A stretch of 30,065 nucleotides of DNA, from the NCBI GenBank assembly GCA_050633205.1, contig JBOEGA010000128.1:1-30065 (forward strand), in the 5' to 3' direction. The DNA is from CBDHHC01 sp050633205 (GTDB lineage Bacteria > Pseudomonadota > Alphaproteobacteria > Rhizobiales > CBDHHC01). The notes under the pieces were generated by a model, which saw nothing but the letters and a program-made list of their open reading frames with translations, made no database searches and was not told where the DNA came from. The translations under genes and the position numbers were made by a program. How positions within the stretch are numbered: position 1 is the first letter of the stretch; the number at the start of each line of letters is the position of its first letter. Positions 1-7,649 of the stretch are shown piece after piece.

Positions 1-264
1 TTAATTATCTGTAGTGCTGATTTGATCATGAATTTTACATCAGACAAGACCAGAAAATCGTAGAGAATCGCCCCGAAAACGTTGCAATTAACCCTTTACT
101 ATTCCCTTTCCTCTGATTGTATATTTGAAAAATACACGTAATAATATGAGCTTAGTAGTATTCACGTTAAAAGCCGTTCTGAAGCCTACATTTCCTTGAT
201 GCCGGAAACGATATTCTGTAACAACAGTAACGGATGTCCGGGGGAATATTTTGAGGAGATTAAT
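1..264. other. Non-coding stretch upstream of panC
   Basis: I see no convincing gene here; the reading frames on both strands lack family resemblance and a good ribosome binding site. The region is AT-rich near 110-160 and probably holds the panC promoter. A weak candidate is TTGTAT (about 113-118) followed by a TAATAA/TAATAT-like element about 16-19 bases later, which I would not defend strongly. Whatever lies left of base 1 is outside the window. Confidence 0.4.
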
Positions 265-1125
265 GTGAGCGAAAAAACCAGACTTGTCAGAACAGTTTCG
301 AGCCTGAGATCTCATGTTAATAAATGGAAGAAACTGGAGAATACTATAGCACTTGTTCCCACTATGGGGGCCCTGCATGAGGGGCATCTTTCCCTTGTGA
401 AACAAGCTGTTAAAAAGGCAGATAAAGTCGTGGTGACAATATTTGTCAATCCAACCCAGTTCGGAAAAAATGAAGACCTTTCCAAATATCCCCGGACCGA
501 AAAGCAGGACAGGGAAAAGCTGGAAGCACTTGGTGTTGATCTGATATTTGCACCGGATGTCAGCCAGATTTATCCGGAAGGTTTTTCCACCTCAATTCAG
601 GTCACCGGAATAACAGAAACACTTTGCGGTCAATCGCGGCCGGGCCATTTCTCAGGCGTCGCTACAATTGTTACAAAGCTTTTGCTGCAAGCCATGCCTG
701 ATATCGCTATTTTTGGCGAGAAGGACTTTCAACAGCTGCTGCTGATTAAGCAGGTTGTATCTGACCTGAATATCCCCGTCAAAATCATGGGTGGTGCAAT
801 AGTAAGAGAAAGTGACGGACTAGCTATGTCGTCACGCAATGCATATCTTTCAGATAAACACAGAACCCTGGCACCGCAAATATACAAGACCTTAAAAGCA
901 ACTGCGAAAGACCTTTCCAGCGGCACTTCTCCGAAAAAGTGCCTGGACACAGCGAAGGCCCTACTTACAGACTATGGTTTCAAAATTGACTATCTGGAAG
1001 TGCGGGATACGAAAGAGCTTTTGCCACTTACCGGGAAAATAGATCGGCCGGCGCGGTTGTTTATTGCCTGCCATCTGGGGAAGACCCGTCTCATAGACAA
1101 TATTAAAGTCATACCGCCAAAATAA
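265..1125 (+). CDS. panC: Pantothenate synthetase (pantoate--beta-alanine ligase)
   Basis: PanC is the cytoplasmic enzyme that joins pantoate and beta-alanine using ATP, the last step of pantothenate (vitamin B5) synthesis. Family signatures are all present, numbered from the GTG start: the HIGH-type nucleotide-binding motif PTMGALHEGH (32-41), VNPTQFG (61-67), GEKDFQQL (151-158) and the KMSKS-like region DGLAMSSRN (184-192). The frame is open from 196, but I choose GTG at 265: a GAGGAG ribosome binding site lies seven bases upstream and the resulting 286 residues match the usual family length of about 280. The 23 extra residues of the longer frame resemble nothing in PanC. It stands alone, without panB beside it, and converges on the next minus-strand gene. 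Confidence 0.95.
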   Translation: MSEKTRLVRTVSSLRSHVNKWKKLENTIALVPTMGALHEGHLSLVKQAVKKADKVVVTIFVNPTQFGKNEDLSKYPRTEKQDREKLEALGVDLIFAPDVSQIYPEGFSTSIQVTGITETLCGQSRPGHFSGVATIVTKLLLQAMPDIAIFGEKDFQQLLLIKQVVSDLNIPVKIMGGAIVRESDGLAMSSRNAYLSDKHRTLAPQIYKTLKATAKDLSSGTSPKKCLDTAKALLTDYGFKIDYLEVRDTKELLPLTGKIDRPARLFIACHLGKTRLIDNIKVIPPK

Positions 1126-1129
1126 AAAA

Positions 1130-1158
1130 AACCTCCTGTAAGCAGGTTACAGGAGGTT
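1130..1158 (-). terminator. Intrinsic terminator between convergent panC and the repeat protein
   Basis: A perfect 12-bp inverted repeat (AACCTCCTGTAA at 1130-1141 and its complement at 1147-1158) encloses a 5-nt loop. Read on the minus strand the stem is followed by a run of T (complement of the A-run at 1124-1130), so it is a strong Rho-independent terminator for the minus-strand gene ending at 1188. Its plus-strand side lacks a T-run, so termination of panC there is less certain. Confidence 0.85.
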
Positions 1159-1187
1159 CTCATTATCTATAGGTCGGAGAAATCTGA

Positions 1188-2888
1188 TTAATGGCTGCCT
1201 TCATCTCCTGAAAGCTTTTTAGCCTGAGCTACCCAGTTTTCTTCTCGAATTCGACCACCTGTATTAAGCTTGGTGTCCATGCTGTCCACCTCACTGTCAC
1301 TCCAGCCAGCAATTTGAGAATATGACTTGACCCCAAGGCCAATAAGCTGGGTTTCTGCTATAATACCAATCCCTTTGATCTGCTTGAGATCATCTGCTTT
1401 TCTGGAGCGGGAAGGAACAACATGAGACTTCTGAACCGGACGTTCTTTACTCAAACGAGCAAATTCACTTTCGCTCAGTTCCTCGATAACAAGTTCTTCA
1501 TCATCATGACGACCTGTAACCAGTCCCTTATTGGCGGTAGAAATTAATGCTGGTCCATTCTCAGCTTTGGAAAGGTCCTCGTCATCTCCAGCCTGAAGCC
1601 CTGACAGAGACGCTGCTTCTGTGATATCAGCAGTATCAACAGAAACTGGCTGCTCGCTGTTATCAGTAACCTGTGTGGCAACTTCTTGATTGCTTTCATC
1701 TGGATCGGAAGCAGTCTCGACAGCCGGAGTAAATTCAACCACATTAGATTCAGCCTGCTCATTGCTACTAATATTATCATCAGAAGAAGTCTCAACTTCT
1801 ATCTGATCTGCAATATTAATAACCTCAGCCTGTACAGGCTCGGAAACTTCCTCTGCTTCTGTTACCGCAGCTTCAATAGTTTCTTCTTCGACTGCTGCAA
1901 CCTCAACAGTTTCAGCAACCACTGCCTGTACCGGCTCGGAAACTTCCTCTGCTTCTGTTACGACAGCTTCAACGGTTTCTTCTTCGACTGCTGCAACCTC
2001 GACAGTTTCAGCAACCTCTGCCTGTACCGGCTCGGAAACTTCTTCTGCTTCTGTTACGACAGCTTCAACAGTTTCTTCTTCGACTGCTGCACCCTCAACA
2101 GTTTCAGCAACCTCGGCCTGTACTGGCTCGGAAACTTCTTCTGCTTCTGTTACGACAGCTTCAACAGTTTCTTCTTCGACTGCTGCAACCTCAACAGTTT
2201 CAGCAACCTCGGCCTGTACCGGCTCGGAAACTTCTTTTGCTTCTGTTACCGCAGCTTCAACGGTTTCTTCTTCGACTGCTGCAACCTCGACAGTTTCAGC
2301 AACCTCCGCCTGTACCGGTTCGGAAACTTCCTCTGCTTCTGTTACGACAGCTTCAACTGTTTCTTCTTTGACTGCTGCAACCTCGACAGTTTCAGCAACC
2401 TCTGCCTGTACCGGTTCGGAAACTTCTTCTGCTTCTGTTACCGCAGCTTCAACGGTTTCTTCTTCGACTGCTGCAACCTCGACAGTTTCAGCAACCTCGG
2501 CCTGTACAGGTTCGGAAACTTCTTCTGCTTCTGTTACCGCAGCTTCAACTGTTTCTTCTTCGACTGCTGCAACCTCGACAGTTTCGGTAACCTCTTCCTT
2601 CACAGGTTCGGAAACTTCCTTAACTGTGGCAGCGGCAGCAACCACGGCTTCTGCAGCTCCAGTCTCTACGGCTTTTTCAGCGTCATTGTCAGAAGTTTTT
2701 TTGACCTCATCATCAGCCTGAAGAGCTGCTGATGCAGCAGCTGCAGCGGCAGCCGTGGAAGCAGCTAATGCAACCGCTTCTGCTTTTGGTTTTTTATGAA
2801 ATAACGCTCGAATTGAATAACCCACTACTGCTCCAATCCAAAAAGCAATAGCAAGCAGTATAAATGTCTCGAATGCAAAACTCAGCAT
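1188..2888 (-). CDS. Membrane-anchored Ala/Val/Glu repeat protein with C-terminal helix-hairpin-helix domain
   Basis: The 566-residue protein has one N-terminal membrane segment (about 5-29, containing AFWIGAVVGY), an Ala-rich stretch (39-56), eight near-identical 32-residue acidic repeats (about 90-345, unit beginning EEVSEPVQAEVAETVEVA) plus a partial ninth, an acidic Ser/Asp/Glu linker, and a C-terminal domain (about 487-566). That domain contains LKQIKGIG and GRIREENWVAQAKKL, the helix-hairpin-helix module seen at the C-terminus of many alphaproteobacterial proteins. The likely form is an inner-membrane anchor carrying a long, flexible, negatively charged arm; which side it faces and what it binds are unknown. 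The ATG at 2888 has GGGGAG upstream. It follows a 41-residue membrane protein by 23 nt, so the two are probably co-transcribed. No specific function can be assigned. Confidence 0.85.
   Translation of the reverse strand: MLSFAFETFILLAIAFWIGAVVGYSIRALFHKKPKAEAVALAASTAAAAAAASAALQADDEVKKTSDNDAEKAVETGAAEAVVAAAATVKEVSEPVKEEVTETVEVAAVEEETVEAAVTEAEEVSEPVQAEVAETVEVAAVEEETVEAAVTEAEEVSEPVQAEVAETVEVAAVKEETVEAVVTEAEEVSEPVQAEVAETVEVAAVEEETVEAAVTEAKEVSEPVQAEVAETVEVAAVEEETVEAVVTEAEEVSEPVQAEVAETVEGAAVEEETVEAVVTEAEEVSEPVQAEVAETVEVAAVEEETVEAVVTEAEEVSEPVQAVVAETVEVAAVEEETIEAAVTEAEEVSEPVQAEVINIADQIEVETSSDDNISSNEQAESNVVEFTPAVETASDPDESNQEVATQVTDNSEQPVSVDTADITEAASLSGLQAGDDEDLSKAENGPALISTANKGLVTGRHDDEELVIEELSESEFARLSKERPVQKSHVVPSRSRKADDLKQIKGIGIIAETQLIGLGVKSYSQIAGWSDSEVDSMDTKLNTGGRIREENWVAQAKKLSGDEGSH
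1824..2621 (-). repeat. In-frame 96-bp tandem repeat array (8 full units plus a partial one)
   Basis: The period is exactly 96 bp (for example, equivalent CCGG positions fall at 1931 and 2027), encoding 32 residues. Units differ by a few substitutions only, such as VAAV/GAAV, AVT/VVT and EEVS/KEVS. The last copy breaks down after about 10 residues. Such high identity suggests recent expansion by slippage or unequal recombination, so copy number may vary between strains and may be collapsed in short-read assemblies. Confidence 0.9.
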
Positions 2889-2911
2889 CGCTCAATACTC
2901 CCCGGAATTTA

Positions 2912-3037
2912 TTATTTTGTATTTTGATCAGGGACTTCTTTGGTTCCCTCTACCTCATAGCCCGTCCAACCAATAATAAGGCCAATGGCAAAAGCCAGAC
3001 CTGCATACGGCCACATATTTTGAAATATAAACAACAT
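2912..3037 (-). CDS. Small single-pass membrane protein (41 aa)
   Basis: Reading the minus strand from ATG at 3037 gives a 41-residue protein with one hydrophobic segment (residues about 10-25, YAGLAFAIGLIIGWTG) and a short charged tail ending at TAA (2912-2914). GAGG lies six bases upstream of the ATG. It sits 23 nt upstream of the repeat protein, and its first 27 residues align without gaps to that protein's N-terminus: M1, L2, A15, F16, I18, G19 and G23 are identical. This argues that it is translated and that the two membrane segments are related by duplication or share a packing motif. The function is unknown. Confidence 0.75.
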   Translation of the reverse strand: MLFIFQNMWPYAGLAFAIGLIIGWTGYEVEGTKEVPDQNTK

Positions 3038-3139
3038 AACCTGCCTCACACTTTTATTTTCTCTATGTTTATCATAAAGACAATTTACATCAAGAGATTA
3101 TGAAGGCATGCCCGGAGGGTGTAAAATAAAATGCAGGAT

Positions 3140-4231
3140 CTAAAAATTTTTCGCCAGACCATCCAGAGAAACGGGCCGGGCCTGACGGGGATTGTATTTC
3201 TTTTCTTTTTTCCTGATCTTTACTTTATTAATTAAAGTAAAGCCTTTCGGAAGGTTCGCAAGAAGACCACCATTGACTTTATTATAGGCGTTATCATCCT
3301 CAACAAAACCTGACACTGTGATTTTTTTGTCAGACAATGTAATGATACCGTTATCAATTCCGCAGAAGAGCTTGATAATTACCTTGATTGTGTTCCGCCA
3401 TCCTTTTGGCTGTCCGGATGCATAAACAAGATTATCAACGACTGGTGCTTTATCAATTGAAGTCTCAAGGAAACGGATAAGATCTTCCCTCATCTCTACA
3501 TCAGGGATATAGCCCTCAAGAAGAATTTTATTATCCAGCATGGCAATTGACCAGCTATATGCTCCGGCTTTTGGAGGATATACATTTACAGAAGCAATTC
3601 TGACCCCGTCCGGCTTGTTTTCTTTTATGTTCTTGATAAAGGCTACATAGTTATCAGAATCTGATGTCCGTCCATATATGGCAAGTCCCTTATCAGTAAG
3701 CGATACCTGCCCTTTCTCAATATAACGGAGCTGCTGTAATGCATAATTGACGGCTCCCAGCCAGGCACTTTTATCTTTTGCACCCAGCGCTACCTTCATA
3801 CGATCATCAATATTCAGACCTGGCAGCATCGCATTTGCTATACCAACGATGGTTTCACGATCTTCAACTGTAGGGACATATTTATCAAGCTTCAGTCTCT
3901 GCTTGTTACGAGAAGCGCGCCAGACATAATCAGCCACATATTTAATATTCTTGCTGACATCTTTCGCGCCTTTTACGCCATAAACAGACTCGACGACATT
4001 GAGGGCATTTTTTCTGTCGTTGGCAGCACGACCAGCAGCACCGTGTAAAAAGGCATCCCGTCCGGAAAAAGAGACCCAGGCCCAGTTAAAGCCGGCGTCA
4101 TGAAGGGCAATTTGCGCACGTAAACGCAAATCCTCTTCAATTTCAGAACGTTTAAATTCCAAAGCAACTATACTAAGGATGAAAATAAGCACCAGCCCCC
4201 ATAAAAACCGGGAAAGCTTATATCTACTCAT
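3140..4231 (-). CDS. Membrane-anchored protein with BON-like domains
   Basis: The 363-residue protein starts with a membrane anchor (about 8-25, FLWGLVLIFILSIVAL). Soluble alpha/beta repeats resembling BON domains follow, each with a 'valVxGVxxV.n' style core, for example NALNVVESVYGVKGAKDVS near the N-terminus, RFLETSIDKAPVVDNLVYA in the middle, and KKITVSGFVEDDNAY near the C-terminus. BON modules are found in envelope proteins such as OsmY and in some OmpA-family proteins. I see no OmpA peptidoglycan-binding domain after them. The frame extends to a TTG at 4285, but I prefer ATG at 4231, which has AGGAGAG upstream and puts the anchor at the N-terminus. It is the first gene of a likely three-gene envelope cluster. 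The BON assignment is moderate; a precise role cannot be given. Confidence 0.75.
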   Translation of the reverse strand: MSRYKLSRFLWGLVLIFILSIVALEFKRSEIEEDLRLRAQIALHDAGFNWAWVSFSGRDAFLHGAAGRAANDRKNALNVVESVYGVKGAKDVSKNIKYVADYVWRASRNKQRLKLDKYVPTVEDRETIVGIANAMLPGLNIDDRMKVALGAKDKSAWLGAVNYALQQLRYIEKGQVSLTDKGLAIYGRTSDSDNYVAFIKNIKENKPDGVRIASVNVYPPKAGAYSWSIAMLDNKILLEGYIPDVEMREDLIRFLETSIDKAPVVDNLVYASGQPKGWRNTIKVIIKLFCGIDNGIITLSDKKITVSGFVEDDNAYNKVNGGLLANLPKGFTLINKVKIRKKEKKYNPRQARPVSLDGLAKNF

Positions 4232-4661
4232 ATTTTTGCTTCTCTCCTGGCCAATCCATTGAGATATTATCAATCTGTTCTGCAAAAAAGGCTAAACCAG
4301 CCCCCACCTTTAACGCCCGAAACATCTGAATGTCCGCAGGCGCTTTTCAAACCCATACTCGTTGAAAAGCAATATCTGGATAATAACATCTATTTGTTCT
4401 GATGTCTCTTTGTTCATTACCGGAATACAGATATCAAAAAACAGAAATAAAGGCTGAAATCTCTCGTGTCCAGAGATATTAGCCGTAATACTTCATCTGG
4501 ATTATATCAAATAGTATCATATAGTTACCTTTGTATGGCATTCAATATACCAAATTGACGTAGTTCAAATGAGGTACTTTTCATAATATTTTATCCCCTA
4601 CCAAAGACCTAGCCATATACTTGATAGCATTACATAATTTGTCCACAGGATTGATGTTATC
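4232..4661. other. Divergent intergenic region with small hairpins
   Basis: About 430 bp separate the minus-strand BON-protein gene from the plus-strand tail-fibre gene, so promoters for both should lie here. I see no gene. Two inverted repeats are visible: GCTTTTCAA at 4342-4350 with its complement at 4362-4370, and ATCTCT at 4459-4464 with AGAGAT at 4472-4477. Neither is followed by a convincing T-run. No clear CtrA- or LexA-type operator was found. Confidence 0.5.
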
Positions 4662-5468
4662 ATGCCTACAATAGCTACTCCATCCATGAATTTCCCTACA
4701 ATTCAGGCCGCTCAATCGCAGAAACACGTAACAGTTAACCAGTCTCTGCGCATTCTTGATGCGATTTTGCATTTAAGTGTTGAAAGCAGAAATACCTCAT
4801 CACCTCCTCAATCTCCAGAAAATGGAGAGCGGTATCTTGTCCCTGCAGGATCCACCAGCGAGTGGAGCGAAGAGACCAACCGGATTGCTGTATGGCAGGA
4901 TAACAGCTGGGTCTTTTTCCTACCCAAAAACGGTTGGAGGTTATGGGTTGAAGATGAAGCTGTGATGCTGGTCCTGAGCAGTGGTGAATGGCAGCCCGTC
5001 CCGTTTTCTGCAACAGAAATACAGAACCTGATGCAACTTGGGATCAACGCGACATCAGACAGCAGTAACAGGCTCTATGTTAAAAGCCCCACTGTAACCT
5101 TTGAAGCCGAAAATCAGGATATACGTTGCGTACTCAATAAAGACAGTTCGTCAGACACAGCCAGCATTATTATGCAGTCAGATGCATCCGGCCACGCCGA
5201 AATCGGTCTCACAGGTGATAATAACCTGCATATCAAAACCAGCCCGGATGGAACAAACTGGGAAAATGCTCTCACCGTAGCCAGCAGTACGGGTGAGACA
5301 GCCTTCCACCAGCCCCCTGCCCTGCCTCAAATATCTAAAAACAGCCTGCCATCCCCGTCACCTGCGGGGAAGCTTATTTACGTGTCAGACGCAACAGGCG
5401 GTTCAACCCCTGCCTTCAGTGATGGCACCGACTGGAAACGCATCAGCGACAACTCAATTGTCAACTAG
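4662..5468 (+). CDS. DUF2793 tail-fibre protein of the GTA/phage type
   Basis: The 268 residues match the DUF2793 architecture throughout. The N-terminal part has FPTIQAAQSQKHVTVNQSLRILDA and the GERYLVPAGSTSEW...AVWQDNSWVFFLPKNGWRLWV pattern (about 10-95). The C-terminal part has NRLYVKSPTV, DTASIIMQSDASGHAEIGL and IKTSPDGTNWENAL, then ends with the typical LIYVSDATGG...AFSDGTDWKRI. In Rhodobacter capsulatus a DUF2793 protein (Rcc00171) forms tail fibres of the gene transfer agent, encoded away from the main structural cluster. The ATG at 4662 has an AGGA about ten bases upstream. It is followed by the spike base gene after 15 nt. No capsid, portal, terminase or other tail genes are in the window, so a remnant of an ordinary prophage is the alternative. 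Confidence 0.85.
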   Translation: MPTIATPSMNFPTIQAAQSQKHVTVNQSLRILDAILHLSVESRNTSSPPQSPENGERYLVPAGSTSEWSEETNRIAVWQDNSWVFFLPKNGWRLWVEDEAVMLVLSSGEWQPVPFSATEIQNLMQLGINATSDSSNRLYVKSPTVTFEAENQDIRCVLNKDSSSDTASIIMQSDASGHAEIGLTGDNNLHIKTSPDGTNWENALTVASSTGETAFHQPPALPQISKNSLPSPSPAGKLIYVSDATGGSTPAFSDGTDWKRISDNSIVN

Positions 5469-5483
5469 ATAAGGATATTTCAA

Positions 5484-5747
5484 ATGACTGATAATTTCAA
5501 ACGCCACACATCGTCTCTCGAAAGCCCGGCTTCCGGCGCATTTGCTATCACACCGGATAACAGCAATTCCCTCAGTGAAATAACCCGCGCAATCTATATT
5601 GGCGGTGCCGGAGATCTGGCAGTAACAATGCAGGCCGGACAGGAAGTTACCTTTTCATCTCTCCCGGCTGGCACTGTTTTGCCTGTTCGCGTTGAGCGGG
5701 TTAAGGCAACAGGAACTACGGCAACTGCACTGCTGGGGTTAATATAA
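5484..5747 (+). CDS. Spike base protein, Rcc01079 family (GTA/phage head spike)
   Basis: The small 87-residue protein fits the Rcc01079 spike-base family in length and pattern: an ITPDNSNSLSEITRAIYIGGAGDLAVTM core, then a short GQEVTFSSLPAGTVLPVRVERV segment and a terminal GTTATALLGLI. In the R. capsulatus GTA, Rcc01079 is the base of the head spikes that carry the Rcc01080 fibres. The ATG follows AGGA by eight bases. The stop codon shares one base with the ATG of the next gene (TAATG), so base and fibre are translationally coupled, as expected for two parts of one structure. Confidence 0.8.
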   Translation: MTDNFKRHTSSLESPASGAFAITPDNSNSLSEITRAIYIGGAGDLAVTMQAGQEVTFSSLPAGTVLPVRVERVKATGTTATALLGLI

Positions 5748-6937
5748 TGATTGGTATAGGATTAAAGCCGCGCTCATTAATAACTGGAGGAGAAAGCCTT
5801 CCCTGGTGGGCAGCACAATATCCCGGAGCAACATTTGTTGCGGACTTCGCAAACAACCGTGCCATGATCAATAACAGCCCCGTTTCTTTCACCGACTTTC
5901 TGTCAGTCACAAGAAATTCTGCCGGGGTTGCAGAAAATGCCAATGGAACTCTGGTAAACCATAGCACAGACAGCCTGCGCCTGAGTGATCGGGGTGTCCT
6001 GATAGAGTCTGCTCGCACAAACCTCGTAAAAGACAGCCAGAACTTCCTGACATCAGACTGGTCTACATCAGGCCCGGCGACTGTTACCTTAAGCAGCGAG
6101 CAGGCACCTGATGGAACTTTCACAGCCCATCACATTCAGAATCTTTCAGCAACAGGAGACGGGATTGTTTTTTCAGACCCTCTTTCCACCCCGGTCGGTG
6201 GTGGTGACTATACCGGATCAATTTACCTGAGAGCAGATACACCATCGGCTCTGGATCTGACAATTACGGCTGCCTCAGGCTCAGGTTCCCCATCAACCCT
6301 GACGCTCAATCTGACTGCAGACTGGCAACGTTACCTGCTCCCACACAGTTTTGCTGCCGATGATACAGATTTCATAATTCAGCTTTCCCGCCCAGCAGCA
6401 GGAAATATCCAGTCCTTCCACGCATGGGGCGCACAACTCGAAGCAGGTACCTATGAAACATCCTACATAAAAACCACAAGCACCCAAACCCAGCGCCATG
6501 CCGACACTATATCCTTCAACGACACATCATGGCTGGACCCCGCCACCGGAACAATCATAATGTCAGTCCAGTCCCCCCAAAACACCCTGACCAACCGCCG
6601 CCTCCTTGGGTTTGCCTCCGCTCAGGGACTGGAAACATCCCCTGCAGCTAATACAATAGAGAATTGGAATGGAACTTTTCTATTGTCTGCATCAACAGGA
6701 TCTGAAGGTACTTGGAGTGATGGCCTTAAATTGGCGCTATCTTGGGATGCAAGTGGAAGGTCATTATGTATATCTGCTGGAGACATAGCTGAAGATGCAG
6801 GCACTCCAGGAAATCTCCTAAATTGGTATTTAGGATCTCGTGATGGATCTCAAAGTTTTTGGGAAGGCAGCATAGCTACAACTGCTTACTATCCATACAA
6901 GTTGACAAATTCTCAACTTATAAATCTAACAACCTAA
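5747..6937 (+). CDS. Head spike fibre protein with carbohydrate-binding-like C-terminus
   Basis: The 396-residue protein begins with a short base-attachment region (1-20). A segment typical of phage spike/fibre proteins follows (about 30-85: TFVADFANNRAMI...GVLIESARTNLV), then a beta-sandwich carbohydrate-binding-like region (about 90-250: PDGTFTAHHI...SIYLRAD...FHAWGAQLEAGTYETSYI) and a concanavalin/LamG-like C-terminal region (about 255-396) ending YYPYKLTNSQLINLT. By position and partner gene it corresponds to Rcc01080, the GTA head spike fibre; its likely ligand is a surface polysaccharide. Base composition changes abruptly near 6640 (about residue 298): 6541-6600 has 35 G+C of 60, while 6661-6720 has 24 of 60. 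The receptor-binding tip may therefore have been replaced by recombination. The stop lies 14 nt from the stop of the convergent methyltransferase gene. Confidence 0.75.
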   Translation: MIGIGLKPRSLITGGESLPWWAAQYPGATFVADFANNRAMINNSPVSFTDFLSVTRNSAGVAENANGTLVNHSTDSLRLSDRGVLIESARTNLVKDSQNFLTSDWSTSGPATVTLSSEQAPDGTFTAHHIQNLSATGDGIVFSDPLSTPVGGGDYTGSIYLRADTPSALDLTITAASGSGSPSTLTLNLTADWQRYLLPHSFAADDTDFIIQLSRPAAGNIQSFHAWGAQLEAGTYETSYIKTTSTQTQRHADTISFNDTSWLDPATGTIIMSVQSPQNTLTNRRLLGFASAQGLETSPAANTIENWNGTFLLSASTGSEGTWSDGLKLALSWDASGRSLCISAGDIAEDAGTPGNLLNWYLGSRDGSQSFWEGSIATTAYYPYKLTNSQLINLTT

Positions 6938-7645
6938 GGGCTATCAAAACATTACTCCCTTCTGTAGCAAACACAAACAACACCAAAACTAGAATATAAC
7001 TCGGTTAGCTGGATCTTATAACCAAATGCCTTTAGAACATAGTCCGGTAAGTCATAAAAATAGTCATGATGAAATCTCACATAATCTCTTGGATAAGCAT
7101 GATAGTGAAAAGAAGGTGTATGAGTAGATAAATAAAGGTATCCTCCTTTTTCAAGTAAACTCAAAAGATTAGTAATTGCAATTGTTGGGGCTATTGTATG
7201 CTCCAACAAAGACTGAGATAAGATTGATCCAAAACGCTCATTTTTTAGGTTATCGGGAAAATCACAACAAACATCCCACACATAATCAACGCTAGTTTGA
7301 GACTTATCATTCATTAGTTCTGTATAGTAATCACTTACTAAGAATGTAACATCTGGATAATGAGCACTTAGAACATCTCTTACTGAACTATTTTCAGAAA
7401 CTAATAGAGACTTGTTACCCATGCCATAACAGTCCATATACTGGCGCATAATAGGGCGAAGCTCTCCTGATAAATTTGGAAGAGTAATTCTATACAGGTC
7501 ATCATTTTCAAACTTATTACCTTGAATTGAAAACCTGTGAACCCCCTTTGGTTGCAAGCCAGAACGCTCCATTATAACATTCCGAACTGATCGGTAAGCT
7601 TTTCTTGCTAAAGCAGTACTCATAAATTTACTCCCTCTTTCAGTA
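6630..7645. other. AT-rich mosaic patch across the spike-fibre tip and a methyltransferase gene
   Basis: The patch is clearly lower in G+C than both flanks. Hand counts per 60 bases are 24 (6661-6720), 24 (6841-6900) and 20 (7141-7200), against 35 (6541-6600) and 36 (7681-7740). Its left edge falls inside the spike-fibre gene and its right edge in the junction between the methyltransferase start and the end of the upstream glycosyltransferase. No transposase, flanking repeats or tRNA is visible, so homologous replacement is more likely than a mobile element. Confidence 0.65.
6952..7623 (-). CDS. Putative SAM-dependent methyltransferase (class I-like), last gene of the EPS operon
   Basis: The 223-residue protein has a Methyltransf_11-like layout: a beta-strand/helix region (about 75-105, SLLVSENSSVRDVL...TFLVSDYY) where motif I should be, then FGSILSQSLLEHTIAPTIAI, LLEKGGYLYLSTHTPSFHYHAYPRDYVRFH, typical of motifs post-I to III, and DYVLKAFGY. 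The usual glycine-rich motif I is poorly conserved, so activity is uncertain. I choose ATG at 7623, with GAGGGAG seven bases upstream, over the longer frame to 7686, which overlaps the upstream gene. It follows the glycosyltransferase stop by 26 nt. Context suggests methylation of a sugar in the exported polysaccharide; that is inference. It is much more AT-rich than the rest of the operon and probably a recent arrival. Confidence 0.65.
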   Translation of the reverse strand: MSTALARKAYRSVRNVIMERSGLQPKGVHRFSIQGNKFENDDLYRITLPNLSGELRPIMRQYMDCYGMGNKSLLVSENSSVRDVLSAHYPDVTFLVSDYYTELMNDKSQTSVDYVWDVCCDFPDNLKNERFGSILSQSLLEHTIAPTIAITNLLSLLEKGGYLYLSTHTPSFHYHAYPRDYVRFHHDYFYDLPDYVLKAFGYKIQLTELYSSFGVVCVCYRRE

Positions 7646-7649
7646 AAAA

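Noticed and set aside
1686..2732. Long plus-strand open frame with Cys/Phe-rich repeats opposite the repeat protein
   Set aside because: It is the mirror of the 96-bp tandem repeats: the period follows the minus-strand coding repeats, it has no plausible ribosome binding site, and the minus-strand reading has a membrane anchor and a recognisable C-terminal domain.
4396..4415. Two GTTC motifs upstream of the tail-fibre gene, considered as an alphaproteobacterial LexA box
   Set aside because: The spacing is 12 bases, whereas the alphaproteobacterial SOS box is GTTC-N7-GTTC.
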